This document shows positions 38,944 through 48,311 of a DNA stretch of 64,000 nt, piece by piece. The notes beneath the pieces are model-generated. The model saw only the letters and a list, made by a program, of their open reading frames with translations. It was not told where the DNA came from and did no database searches. The stretch lies in NCBI GenBank assembly GCA_947307295.1, contig CAMZIQ010000001.1:168968-232967 (forward strand), given 5' to 3'. The translations under genes were made by a program, and so were the position numbers. Numbering within the stretch: position 1 is the first letter of the stretch; the number at the start of each line of letters is the position of its first letter. Origin of the DNA: an uncultured Pseudomonadota bacterium. Lineage in GTDB: Bacteria; Pseudomonadota; Alphaproteobacteria; Rs-D84.

Positions 38944-39375
38944 ATGGCAAAAAAGAATTATAAAGACATTGAATTATCACCAAAATATACACCAAAAAAA
39001 TCAGAACCATATATGTGTGATGAACAATTGGCGTATTTTTATCAACTGTTGAACACCCAACGCGAAGAAATTTTACAAGATCGCGATTCTGTGTTAAGTG
39101 ATGTTCGCATGGCAGAAAAAAATGAAACAGCGGGTGTTGGTGACGAACAAGACCAGGCATCTGCGGAACAAGAAATCACAATGAATTTGCGTATGTCTGA
39201 ACGCAATACGAATTTGTTGCAAAAAATAAATGCGGCATTGGAAAGAATTGAAAACGGCACATTCGGATATAGTGTAATATCTGGCGAAGAAATCGGATTA
39301 CAAAGAATGTTGGCACGACCATTGGCAACAATGACAATCGAAGAACAAGAAGAACACGAACAAAAAAGAAAATAA
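38944..39375 (+). CDS. dksA: DksA/TraR-family protein lacking zinc-finger cysteines
   Basis: Coiled-coil plus FGYSVISGEEIGLQRMLARPLATMTIEEQEEHE, aligning to DksA YGYCxxTGEPIG...RLLARPTATL. Confidence 0.8.
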   Translation: MAKKNYKDIELSPKYTPKKSEPYMCDEQLAYFYQLLNTQREEILQDRDSVLSDVRMAEKNETAGVGDEQDQASAEQEITMNLRMSERNTNLLQKINAALERIENGTFGYSVISGEEIGLQRMLARPLATMTIEEQEEHEQKRK

Positions 39376-39504
39376 ACAAAATACAATTATAAAATAATAA
39401 TATAATTACAAAATAAACAAAACAAAATATGATTATTTTGTAAAAAATATTTTATAAAATTATAATCTTGCTTGGTATTTTATATTAAAAAAAATTTCAT
39501 ATTA

Positions 39505-39537
39505 AAAAACCACCGCCCAACTGGGCGGTGGTTTGTT
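39505..39537. terminator. Rho-independent terminator between convergent genes
   Basis: ACCACCGCCCaactGGGCGGTGGTttgtt. Confidence 0.8.
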
Positions 39538-39575
39538 ATTACCCCTACCTTTACCTGTTTTTTTAAAATAAACCA

Positions 39576-40979
39576 TCATTGAGCTGGCGCCTCTTCAGGA
39601 GAAAAACATCCTTTTTTGTCTTTATTCCATATCCATATTAAATTTTTATCATCACATTCACACTTTCCATCTATCCAGTTTGCGTCTGTAGCTTTACAAC
39701 AATCTAATTCTTCACCAGTTTTACCGGCACATGGATCAACAGGTGTGACATTATCGCTACCGCCATTTCCAGATTTTTCACACTGGTCTCCACTACTATT
39801 CAGTTTCATGCCATTTGTACACCTACAACATCCACCATAAATTACAGAATTCTCGTCTTTACATTTGGTTGCTGTATAAACAATTCCATTACTACCCTTT
39901 GATGAATCACAATCCTCAGCTAAACGATTTCCACAAACCCCGGCTAAATTTTCCAAACAAGCGGCTTTTGTGCTTTTGACATCTGCTATGATACCAAGAA
40001 CAGTTTCTGTAGTTGCAGCAACAACACCAACACCTGTTGTAATCTTCGCTGGTCCATTAAATCTAGTAATTTTACCTCCTGTATTTTTTGCCAACTTCAA
40101 TGTAAATGCTTTGCTTTTATCTAAATCTAGCCAACCTCCAATAATATTTCCATCCTGTTTCACCTCTATTCCCAATCTAGTCAAAGCATCATATTCGGCA
40201 TCTGTCAAAGCTGGCAGATCTTTTTTTGTTCTGATTTTTAAAGTAATAGCATCCACATCATTGTCTACTAAGAACTTATTAAACAACTTTTTGCTCTCTT
40301 CAAGGTTATTATTCCCACTAGCAATAATTTTGTCCCTAAAACCTGGTATTTTCTCCCTAATACCCGGTATTCCCTCTACACCTAGAATATTTTTATAATT
40401 TTCTTCCAGTTCTCTCGAAATAAGAATAGCAGTGTTCTCATCTATATCCAAAAGTACCTTACCTCTAGCACCGAGCCTTCCATCGTCTATTAGCTGCTTC
40501 ATTTTATTGTAATAATAAGACTCTGTTGGCAATGCATTTCCGTTAACGTCTATAGCTTTTTTGTTAATCACCACATATTCATCACTGGAACTAAGATCAT
40601 ACCTTACAGCCCTCCAAGCCCTGAGCTTATTAACTTTTCTACCGTTTATAATAACCTCTCCTATTTCACCGCGCCCCCAAGACAACATCTGCGCCGCCTT
40701 TCTACCATCTTGTATTATCCGTTTCTCAGCTGCCATGAAGATTATACCAGCAATTGCAGTTATTATTGACGTCACCACAAGTGCTTTTTTATAACCTCGC
40801 CAAACATCATCCTTTTTAAATACACCTTGTTCTGGGTCCATCATAAGTGTAGTTGTATCTATCACCACTGGCGTTCCATTGATATGCACCGTAGTATCAG
40901 TCCCAGCCCCTTTGGCAACAAAAGATCCAAAACAAAGAAAACAACAAAACATTATAAAAACACAAATTTTTCTAAACAT
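39576..40979 (-). CDS. Secreted/membrane protein with Cys-rich C-terminus, unknown function
   Basis: Signal peptide MFRKICVFIMFCCFLCFGSFVAKGAG; TM VVTSIITAIAGIIFMAA; C-terminal CCRCTNGMKLNSSGDQCEK...CECDDKN repeats. Start likely ATG 40979. Confidence 0.6.
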   Translation of the reverse strand: MFRKICVFIMFCCFLCFGSFVAKGAGTDTTVHINGTPVVIDTTTLMMDPEQGVFKKDDVWRGYKKALVVTSIITAIAGIIFMAAEKRIIQDGRKAAQMLSWGRGEIGEVIINGRKVNKLRAWRAVRYDLSSSDEYVVINKKAIDVNGNALPTESYYYNKMKQLIDDGRLGARGKVLLDIDENTAILISRELEENYKNILGVEGIPGIREKIPGFRDKIIASGNNNLEESKKLFNKFLVDNDVDAITLKIRTKKDLPALTDAEYDALTRLGIEVKQDGNIIGGWLDLDKSKAFTLKLAKNTGGKITRFNGPAKITTGVGVVAATTETVLGIIADVKSTKAACLENLAGVCGNRLAEDCDSSKGSNGIVYTATKCKDENSVIYGGCCRCTNGMKLNSSGDQCEKSGNGGSDNVTPVDPCAGKTGEELDCCKATDANWIDGKCECDDKNLIWIWNKDKKGCFSPEEAPAQ

Positions 40980-40989
40980 TTTTTCCACC

Positions 40990-43962
40990 TTATAAATTTC
41001 TTTCAAGTTCATCTAGATCAACAGTCAAATACAACAAATTATCATATTGATCAAGAAAATCTTCTTTCATTTGTTCGCTAAATCCAAAATCATCAACAAA
41101 GGTGACATACAACGCATTCGCGTAATAGTTCATCAAAACATTTGCAGCTTCTGCAGCAGTTTTTGCTTTTTTTGCTGCCTCCATAAACTTGTTGTAATAA
41201 TCTCTCGCTTTAAATTCATCTACTGCTTCAGTAAGCGCTAATTGCGTATCAATAACAAGTTGAAATGCAGCAAACCCCATTCCCTTATAATCACCAACTA
41301 AAGCTGATACAACTATAAAACCAATATCAAGCCCAAGTGTCTTTGCAATGTTCCACGCTTTATATCCAAATGTACCAGTTAAATAACAAACGCCACCTTT
41401 AAAACCGGTACCACCACCAATCTTTTTTAATTGATTTCCAAGATCTTCGCATTGTTCTGCATTAAGCCCCCCACATTTGGTCCCATTACTATGAAATTTT
41501 TCATTGTCACCAATAAACTTCACTTTGACACTCCCTGCTGCACCATAAGTATTACACATCATCGTCTGTTCGCCTGCGTCACGTTCCCAAGGTTTACTTT
41601 CAACAAGATCGTCCATAATAAAATTCACATCCCATTTTTTATCGCCACATTGTACAATACATGTTTTTACGTCATCCCCAGGATCTGCAAAACTAAATAA
41701 AGCCTTCCCCCAATCAGACCATACTGGCATATCTGTTGTTTGACCACCCCATACAGCATATTCAATTTTATGATCACAAGAACATGGTTGATGTTTCCAC
41801 CTGGCTGCACTAGAGTTTTCACCCCAACAATAAGCATTTTCTCTAACCTTTTGGCTACAATCTATATTACATAAATCTACGTTCATGCCTTTCTTAGTTA
41901 TCGCATCTTTGATAACCTTTACAAAGTTATCAGTTGTAAACGTACCATCTTTTACTTGTTGAAAACCATCAGCTTTTGAACAATAAGTAAATTCATCTAT
42001 CTCAAATGCTGTATTACCATCTTCTATATCGCCATCATAATGGGAACCATTTACAACGATCTTGCACGGTGATTTGTTCGTATATAATTGACCTTTGTCA
42101 TAACCTTGCAATTCCGCCCAAGTATCCGCCATTCCTTGACAAAACTTAAAATTAGTATTCCAATCTAATACTATTGTTGTCCAACCTACATTATCCTTAT
42201 CAAAATGATACTTTGTACCATACACCCCATGATCGGTATCACCACCGAACAGACCTTGTGCCAATTCTTTATAATCACCAGTATAATCAAGACTATCAAA
42301 CCAAAAATCAAAGAACAATCGTTTGCCTTGATGGTTTTGAATAGATGTACACATTATCGAAGCATCCGTAGCCAAGCCTGCTAGATCAATTTTATATTTT
42401 TTAATATCTTTGCTACATTGCACATCAACATTAAATTTTCTTTTTACGAACAATTGTATCAATTTTACCGCTTGTTCATAACTGACATTAACACCATCTG
42501 CACCTGTCCAATTAAATCCGTACCCACCAGTCTTGTGCTTAATCTTACCATTATAACAAACCAAACCTTTATTCCAATCATCCCCAATTTCACAGGCACG
42601 TTTATACCCGGCTTTGTCAGCCTCTTTTTTATCCAACAAGAAAGATGCCTTGCTTGCCACATCACGATATTCTTGTTGCCAACCTGTAATCATCCACAAC
42701 ATATCAGAAAATGCCTTTTGATCCTCTTGATTTTCATAAACAGGATTACACAACACCGTATATGTATTTTGAATACTATCCGTGGGTGTAAGAGCTATTG
42801 AATTTACATTATTAACCACTTTGGCACATTCTGTATTCGCTTTTTCCATCACATCCATAAAGCAAGATATTTTTCTGAAATAATTATCCAAATATACCCC
42901 TGTATCTGGATCCAAATTATTAAATACATTTTCTACAAAACCACCCCCAACAGACAATGTGCATTTGCCACCTTCACACCTTTCACCAACCCCCCAATTA
43001 TACATTGCATTATTATTTTCACTACTTAGAGTACTTGTCAACACCGAAGGCATAATCATCGTATGTTCCGCAGTTGTATAAGTAGGATCACACTTTATTC
43101 TTACTGGATCGCCTTTTTTATCAGTCAATCTTACACTAAGATTCTGCTCTGACCAATATTTCTGTCTTTCTTTGCAGGAATAGTTTTTTAATTCATATAC
43201 GACCTTACTGTCCGAACTAGTCTGTCTGCATTTTAATGCGGTACATGTACAAGTATAATATGGATTTCCCGAAGAATCTTTCCTGCGTCTTAATGTGACG
43301 ATTCCATCTGCTATCGGTTCACGATAATTTTTAGTTGCAGTTTGACCACAGTGATCACCTATAAAGTTATTTTCAGTTATGGTTGATAAGCCATTTACGG
43401 GTACTGTTTTAGCACCGTTTTTAACTTTTATCAGATTTCCATTTTCATCTCGTGCTGGCGGGCAACGCAAAATATCCATAGCTATCGCATCAGGATCCTT
43501 ATTACCAACATCACCAACATACTCTTTTTGTGCCCGATCTAAAGCTTTTATGAACTTTATACATTTATTCACCCCGTCACCCTTGGCAGAATTTATACGT
43601 AAATTCCCTATTTTACAAGCTTCCAGCAAATCCACCTCAGAAACACATCCCGAACATTCACCAACCTCTAATGAATCAGGAGTAGCAGTAGCAGCCCTTT
43701 CCAACAAGTATGCATATACTTCGTTTGTTTGTTCTTCTAATACATAGGTTTCATTAACAAAACCACCCTTGTCTGGATCTATATAAGATAAAGTAAATTC
43801 TTTTTTTTCTTTGATACCTGTCACAGCGTCTGGAAAAAACGCCATCGATACTTCTTTCATAACCAAAGGATGAAACAACAAATCCCTTTTTACACTAACG
43901 GCAGCAATCACCACAAATCCAATTATGAATATACCAATCAAACCAAACAATAGTTTTTTCAT
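40990..43962 (-). CDS. Large (990 aa) N-terminally anchored Cys-rich protein, unknown function
   Basis: N-terminal TM MKKLLFGLIGIFIIGFVVIAAVSV, long Cys-rich exported-type body, C-terminal hydrophobic/helical region. Confidence 0.7.
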   Translation of the reverse strand: MKKLLFGLIGIFIIGFVVIAAVSVKRDLLFHPLVMKEVSMAFFPDAVTGIKEKKEFTLSYIDPDKGGFVNETYVLEEQTNEVYAYLLERAATATPDSLEVGECSGCVSEVDLLEACKIGNLRINSAKGDGVNKCIKFIKALDRAQKEYVGDVGNKDPDAIAMDILRCPPARDENGNLIKVKNGAKTVPVNGLSTITENNFIGDHCGQTATKNYREPIADGIVTLRRRKDSSGNPYYTCTCTALKCRQTSSDSKVVYELKNYSCKERQKYWSEQNLSVRLTDKKGDPVRIKCDPTYTTAEHTMIMPSVLTSTLSSENNNAMYNWGVGERCEGGKCTLSVGGGFVENVFNNLDPDTGVYLDNYFRKISCFMDVMEKANTECAKVVNNVNSIALTPTDSIQNTYTVLCNPVYENQEDQKAFSDMLWMITGWQQEYRDVASKASFLLDKKEADKAGYKRACEIGDDWNKGLVCYNGKIKHKTGGYGFNWTGADGVNVSYEQAVKLIQLFVKRKFNVDVQCSKDIKKYKIDLAGLATDASIMCTSIQNHQGKRLFFDFWFDSLDYTGDYKELAQGLFGGDTDHGVYGTKYHFDKDNVGWTTIVLDWNTNFKFCQGMADTWAELQGYDKGQLYTNKSPCKIVVNGSHYDGDIEDGNTAFEIDEFTYCSKADGFQQVKDGTFTTDNFVKVIKDAITKKGMNVDLCNIDCSQKVRENAYCWGENSSAARWKHQPCSCDHKIEYAVWGGQTTDMPVWSDWGKALFSFADPGDDVKTCIVQCGDKKWDVNFIMDDLVESKPWERDAGEQTMMCNTYGAAGSVKVKFIGDNEKFHSNGTKCGGLNAEQCEDLGNQLKKIGGGTGFKGGVCYLTGTFGYKAWNIAKTLGLDIGFIVVSALVGDYKGMGFAAFQLVIDTQLALTEAVDEFKARDYYNKFMEAAKKAKTAAEAANVLMNYYANALYVTFVDDFGFSEQMKEDFLDQYDNLLYLTVDLDELERNL

Positions 43963-44909
43963 TATCTAAGCGCCCCCTCGCATTCTGCTGCTGTTTGTGC
44001 AACTTTCTTTATCGCACTTATTTCTAATGCATTAAACACCGTTGCTGTAGCAGATGCCGCTGTTGTCGCACCAGCTAACACGTTTGATGCTGTATTTAAA
44101 TTCTTTTCTTTTTGTGCGCCAGCATCAGTTTCCAATCCTGCCTTGCGAACACTATCACTATTTGCCGCGGCACTAGTCGCAGTTCCAATCACACCAGTTG
44201 CAGAACCAACTACTGATGCCACCAATGCGCCCTTCGCACGCTTTTGTATCTTTGATACATCTTGTCCCTTGTACCCAGAACATGCGTTTGCTATCCGTTG
44301 TGCTTCGCTTACATCTTCTCCTTTTACCTTGGCCTGACTGATCGCATTACGTAAATCATTCATACTGGCTGTACACGCATCTATATGGCTTTGTATATCT
44401 CCCTTTTTAACAGACACACCCGCTATCACAGCACCAGCTATGTTGGTAGCCGTAGCACCAGCCATCAATCCTGTTCGCCAATCACCTAATTTTTTAGATT
44501 TTTCTGTTAACTGTTGTTCCTTGGTCTTGTCCTCTGACGAAGCAAATGTATCATAATTCTCTTTTATCCATGCGGTGGCATCTTCAATATTGTTCGTCCA
44601 AGAACCCGAATTTCCTGCTTGTAATTCAAGAACCCTTTTTCTTAAATCTCTTATCTCTTTATCCGTTTTCGCCTTTACCAAACCAACGATAGTTGCACTA
44701 GCGCCAACCGCGGTTCCCACCGCTGTCACAGCTGTATTTATCCCAGCCAATTTTTTCAATTCTGATAATTCATCGTCTATGCCCATACATGCACGATACG
44801 AAGTTTGCAATGCTGTGTCCAAAGACATCAGTTCCGCACCATGTGCAACAGTATTCATTGCCAAAAAAATACCCAAAATTGTTAATCTCGAGAATAATGC
44901 ACGTGCCAT
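43962..44909 (-). CDS. Secreted 4-Cys glycine-zipper-like protein, paralogue 3
   Basis: NTAVTAVGTAVGASATIVGLVKA, TGLMAGATATNIAGAVIAGVSV, GALVASVVGSATGVIGTATSAAANSD, C-terminal AAECEGALR. Confidence 0.75.
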   Translation of the reverse strand: MARALFSRLTILGIFLAMNTVAHGAELMSLDTALQTSYRACMGIDDELSELKKLAGINTAVTAVGTAVGASATIVGLVKAKTDKEIRDLRKRVLELQAGNSGSWTNNIEDATAWIKENYDTFASSEDKTKEQQLTEKSKKLGDWRTGLMAGATATNIAGAVIAGVSVKKGDIQSHIDACTASMNDLRNAISQAKVKGEDVSEAQRIANACSGYKGQDVSKIQKRAKGALVASVVGSATGVIGTATSAAANSDSVRKAGLETDAGAQKEKNLNTASNVLAGATTAASATATVFNALEISAIKKVAQTAAECEGALR

Positions 44910-45000
44910 TTTATATCCCTTTCTTTCCTAATCTTTTCAGATTATATCATATTTGGCACTATCATTACAAGAAAAAAAACGCACAATTTCTGCAAAAAAA

Positions 45001-45041
45001 ATACCGTAAAATCAATGAATTATATCATGATTTTACAGTAT
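45001..45041. promoter_or_regulatory. Long intergenic hairpin
   Basis: ATACCGTAAAATCA...TGATTTTACAGTAT, 14-bp arms with one mismatch/wobble, between two minus-strand genes. Confidence 0.4.
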
Positions 45042-45084
45042 TAAAATCCTATACAACACATATATACTTATTATATATATAATC

Positions 45085-46716
45085 TCAATTTAATGGTGCG
45101 CCCCAATGTTGTTGAATACTGCGTTCAGCATCCATCGGACTTACCAAAACCTGAGGCGTTAAAATAACAACCAAAACCTCACGAGATGCCGCAGTATCAC
45201 GCGAACCAGACAACGCCATAAAGTCCGCATCACCCAAACCATATCTGGTATCGTTATTCTTTTGCTTTTCAAATCCAGATACCACTAACATCTGACCTGA
45301 TTCCATAATAACTTCCTGCATAAAGGAACGTTCTTCAACCTCTGGCAATTGCAATGTCACAGCACCAATTGTCTGAGTAGACATTTTCAACAATTCACGA
45401 ACAGACATTTTAAATAACAACAATATCTTTCCGTTTTCCAAAACATTCGGTAATAACTGCATTGAAAAACCTGTTTCTAAATCGTCTTGGTCCACAGTAC
45501 TTGATTCCACAGTCGTAAATGTACGTGATTCAAATCGTTTAATATATCCAGTAGTTTTTGTATTCGTCACAGGCGCAACACGATTATTACGTGTCGTCAC
45601 ACCAACATTTGTAACCAAAGAAACCTTACCCTGTTTCGCCAGCGCTTCTATCAAAGCATTTGTTCCAGCCAAACGCGCCATAGACCCATTATTTATTTGA
45701 TCATTAGTATACGCACCTTCTACAACATTATTGCTTGCATCCAAATGAGTCGCACCAGTCAAAGCAGACACCGCATTAGACAACACAGCAACATTCATCG
45801 AACTTGTTTCCGTAGAAGACAAATTATTCTTTGGATTCGCCACCAAATTCAACCCCGAAGCCGAATTAATCGCAGCCGCCAAATTCAAACCAAACGCGGA
45901 TTCATTAGACAACGACACCTGTAAAACTTTCACATCAATCGTCACCAATTGAGACAAACGTTTATTTTGTTTTGCTATGTATTCACCAACACGATTTAAA
46001 ATAGACGGTGAAGCAGTCACAGTAATAGTTCCCAAACTGCGCGACACAGTAAACTGCGCATTCTTAGAATTATTTATAATAGAATTAATAGTAGATTCTA
46101 CTTCATCCCATTCTTTTAATGTAGATTCCAAAGAAACCTGGTTTCCGCTGTCTGTTTGAACAGAAGATTGATAAGACACATCTGTTCCCAACGCATATAA
46201 TGTATAAGTCCTTGTTTCTGTTTCATAAAAAACAATAGAATCTTTATCATAATACCACAATAAATCTAAATCTGTCGAAATCTGAGAAAGCAATCCAGAC
46301 AATTTCCCAGTATATGCCACATCAACAGTTTTTCTTAATTTTTCAGAATCAACCTGACTATCTATTTTAACAGGTATGCCTGTAATGGAATTAATATCAT
46401 TTGCTAAAACTTGTAATGTCACAGGTTCATTTAACAGAATAGTAATACCTGTATCCGTTTCAAATTTTGATGGCAATTTATTTTTATGCTCTAATAAAGT
46501 AGATTTATTTCCCAACCAAACACCTTCTGACATAGAGACAGTATCACCGTTATACACTTTTGCACGGGGATTTTTCGCCATTTCAAATGCTTCGTACGCA
46601 TTAACAAAATTCTGATCTACCTCAGCAGACACTTTTGCAGATTCATGCAAAGTACAACCAGACAACAATGCAGCGATACAAACACTTATTACACAAATAT
46701 TAAAACGTATTTTCAT
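45085..46716 (-). CDS. PilN-like type IVb pilus secretin lipoprotein
   Basis: Lipobox LLSGCTL; N1-type domain; secretin core (VTIDVKVLQVSLSNESAFGLNL, VGVTTRNNRVAPV, ETGFSMQLLPNVLENGKILL, VILTPQVL). Confidence 0.8.
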   Translation of the reverse strand: MKIRFNICVISVCIAALLSGCTLHESAKVSAEVDQNFVNAYEAFEMAKNPRAKVYNGDTVSMSEGVWLGNKSTLLEHKNKLPSKFETDTGITILLNEPVTLQVLANDINSITGIPVKIDSQVDSEKLRKTVDVAYTGKLSGLLSQISTDLDLLWYYDKDSIVFYETETRTYTLYALGTDVSYQSSVQTDSGNQVSLESTLKEWDEVESTINSIINNSKNAQFTVSRSLGTITVTASPSILNRVGEYIAKQNKRLSQLVTIDVKVLQVSLSNESAFGLNLAAAINSASGLNLVANPKNNLSSTETSSMNVAVLSNAVSALTGATHLDASNNVVEGAYTNDQINNGSMARLAGTNALIEALAKQGKVSLVTNVGVTTRNNRVAPVTNTKTTGYIKRFESRTFTTVESSTVDQDDLETGFSMQLLPNVLENGKILLLFKMSVRELLKMSTQTIGAVTLQLPEVEERSFMQEVIMESGQMLVVSGFEKQKNNDTRYGLGDADFMALSGSRDTAASREVLVVILTPQVLVSPMDAERSIQQHWGAPLN

Positions 46717-46749
46717 ATTGTCCCCCGTCCCCTTTTAATTTCAGAAATC

Positions 46750-47607
46750 TTATTCTTCCGAAGTTGAAACAACAATCACACGATTGCCTTTGTAAAATTT
46801 AGCATAAGGAATCGGTGTTGCGCGTTCAAAATTGCGAACCAACGCAGAAGCAACATCAACAAAACGACCTTTGAACACTGCGCTTGCTTCTATTGGATAT
46901 TCACGAGAAGTTGTCCAAACCAAATCCCACCCTGCTTTATCACACCAAGATTGTAATACTTCGCGTAAAGTTTGCCCATCAGCAACAACCCAAGAACGAA
47001 CTTGGTCTTGAACAGGATCAGAACTTTCTTCTTCGACATATTCGTTAACCGTTATTTCTTTATCGGAAACTTCAGATGTTTTGTTACATGTTTTTTCTGG
47101 CACAAAACCTGCACGCTCTGCAAACGCTGTATAAGAATCAGCTTTTGCACCACAATTTTTACGTGGACTACGAGATACAGCCAACACAGTTCCGCCATCA
47201 TCTTCCATCATTTCACGACGCATCAACGGCATTTCTGCATCATTAGCACATTCATAATCGAAACCAGCCGGTACCATCAAATTACTTGAAAGATTTGGAC
47301 CACCACTCCAACCCGTGCCGATATTGTTGATATTGTTTTCAATTACCAAACCAGAACCCAATTTAGTGACAATTTTGTTTTCCCCGCCACAGCCTGTTCC
47401 GCCACACGCAACTTCGACATCTGCTTCTGAACCAGCCAACGGCCACACAGGGACTTCTTGTTCTATTACTGGTTCTTCGATTTCCACAGTTTCTTGGACG
47501 TAATCATCAAAAACCTCTGATGTGACAACCTGAGGAAGCTCTGCAAAAGCAAGTCCAGAAACGCCGACACATACCATAAAAGCACAAATTTTGCGAAACA
47601 TATTCAT
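46750..47607 (-). CDS. TcpQ/PilL-C-like periplasmic pilus-associated protein
   Basis: Signal peptide; C-terminal RSWVVADGQTLREVLQSWCDKAGWDLVWTTSREYPIEASAVFKGRFVDVASALVRNF matches the TcpQ-type domain. Confidence 0.75.
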   Translation of the reverse strand: MNMFRKICAFMVCVGVSGLAFAELPQVVTSEVFDDYVQETVEIEEPVIEQEVPVWPLAGSEADVEVACGGTGCGGENKIVTKLGSGLVIENNINNIGTGWSGGPNLSSNLMVPAGFDYECANDAEMPLMRREMMEDDGGTVLAVSRSPRKNCGAKADSYTAFAERAGFVPEKTCNKTSEVSDKEITVNEYVEEESSDPVQDQVRSWVVADGQTLREVLQSWCDKAGWDLVWTTSREYPIEASAVFKGRFVDVASALVRNFERATPIPYAKFYKGNRVIVVSTSEE

Positions 47608-47768
47608 TCCTTTCCTTAATATTTATATTTTATTATATCAATTTACCCAAATTTGTGCAAGACATAAAAACATAAAAATTGCAAAAAAATATCTGCTAGA
47701 AAAAATCGCACGAATCGACAAAACGTGTTATACTGAAATACGAACAAAATATAAACCGGGGTAAAAAA

Positions 47769-48311
47769 ATGGAAAATATGATTATAGCTGGCACGATAAT
47801 ATTATGTACTGTTTGCAGTATTATTTCGTTGTTTTTATTGATTAACTTTCGCAAACATATACGTGAAATAACAAAGACTTTGACGTATCAATATAACCTT
47901 GTTGTAAAAATTCAGAACGTATTAAAAAATAAATCTTCTATTAACGAAACAACAGACAAAGCCGAAATAATATACCAAGATTTATTGCAGGATCTTATTC
48001 CGATTATGGCAGCCATAGACATAATGCCTCGCACTACATCAGAACACCCGCTGTGGCGCGCGTTGGGCGGAATTATGGATGAATATGCAAAAAATCCTTT
48101 TGTATTGGAAAAACTACGTCGAACAATAAAATTAGATTCTAATATCGCCCATAATGTTGGACATTACCTTAATCGTGCAAACATGTTTTTACAACATATG
48201 TCTGCAACTGATACAGATGGGATATTATCAACCACTTTCACAGATGGTTTATTGGGGCAATCATTAACATTTTTTGCCCAAGCACAAGCGTTGGCATCAA
48301 CAGATAAATGA
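47769..48311 (+). CDS. Membrane-anchored protein of unknown function upstream of sufB
   Basis: N-terminal TM IIAGTIILCTVCSIISLFLLINF; stop overlaps the sufB start. Confidence 0.6.
   Translation: MENMIIAGTIILCTVCSIISLFLLINFRKHIREITKTLTYQYNLVVKIQNVLKNKSSINETTDKAEIIYQDLLQDLIPIMAAIDIMPRTTSEHPLWRALGGIMDEYAKNPFVLEKLRRTIKLDSNIAHNVGHYLNRANMFLQHMSATDTDGILSTTFTDGLLGQSLTFFAQAQALASTDK

Noticed and set aside
38600-39160. 186-aa minus-strand ORF
   Set aside because: Antisense to thioredoxin and the DksA-like gene, both clearly recognisable.
39376-39500. AT-rich tract with repeated 'aaaataaaca/aattataaaata' words considered as CRISPR or tandem repeat
   Set aside because: No regular repeat-spacer periodicity; simple low-complexity intergenic sequence.
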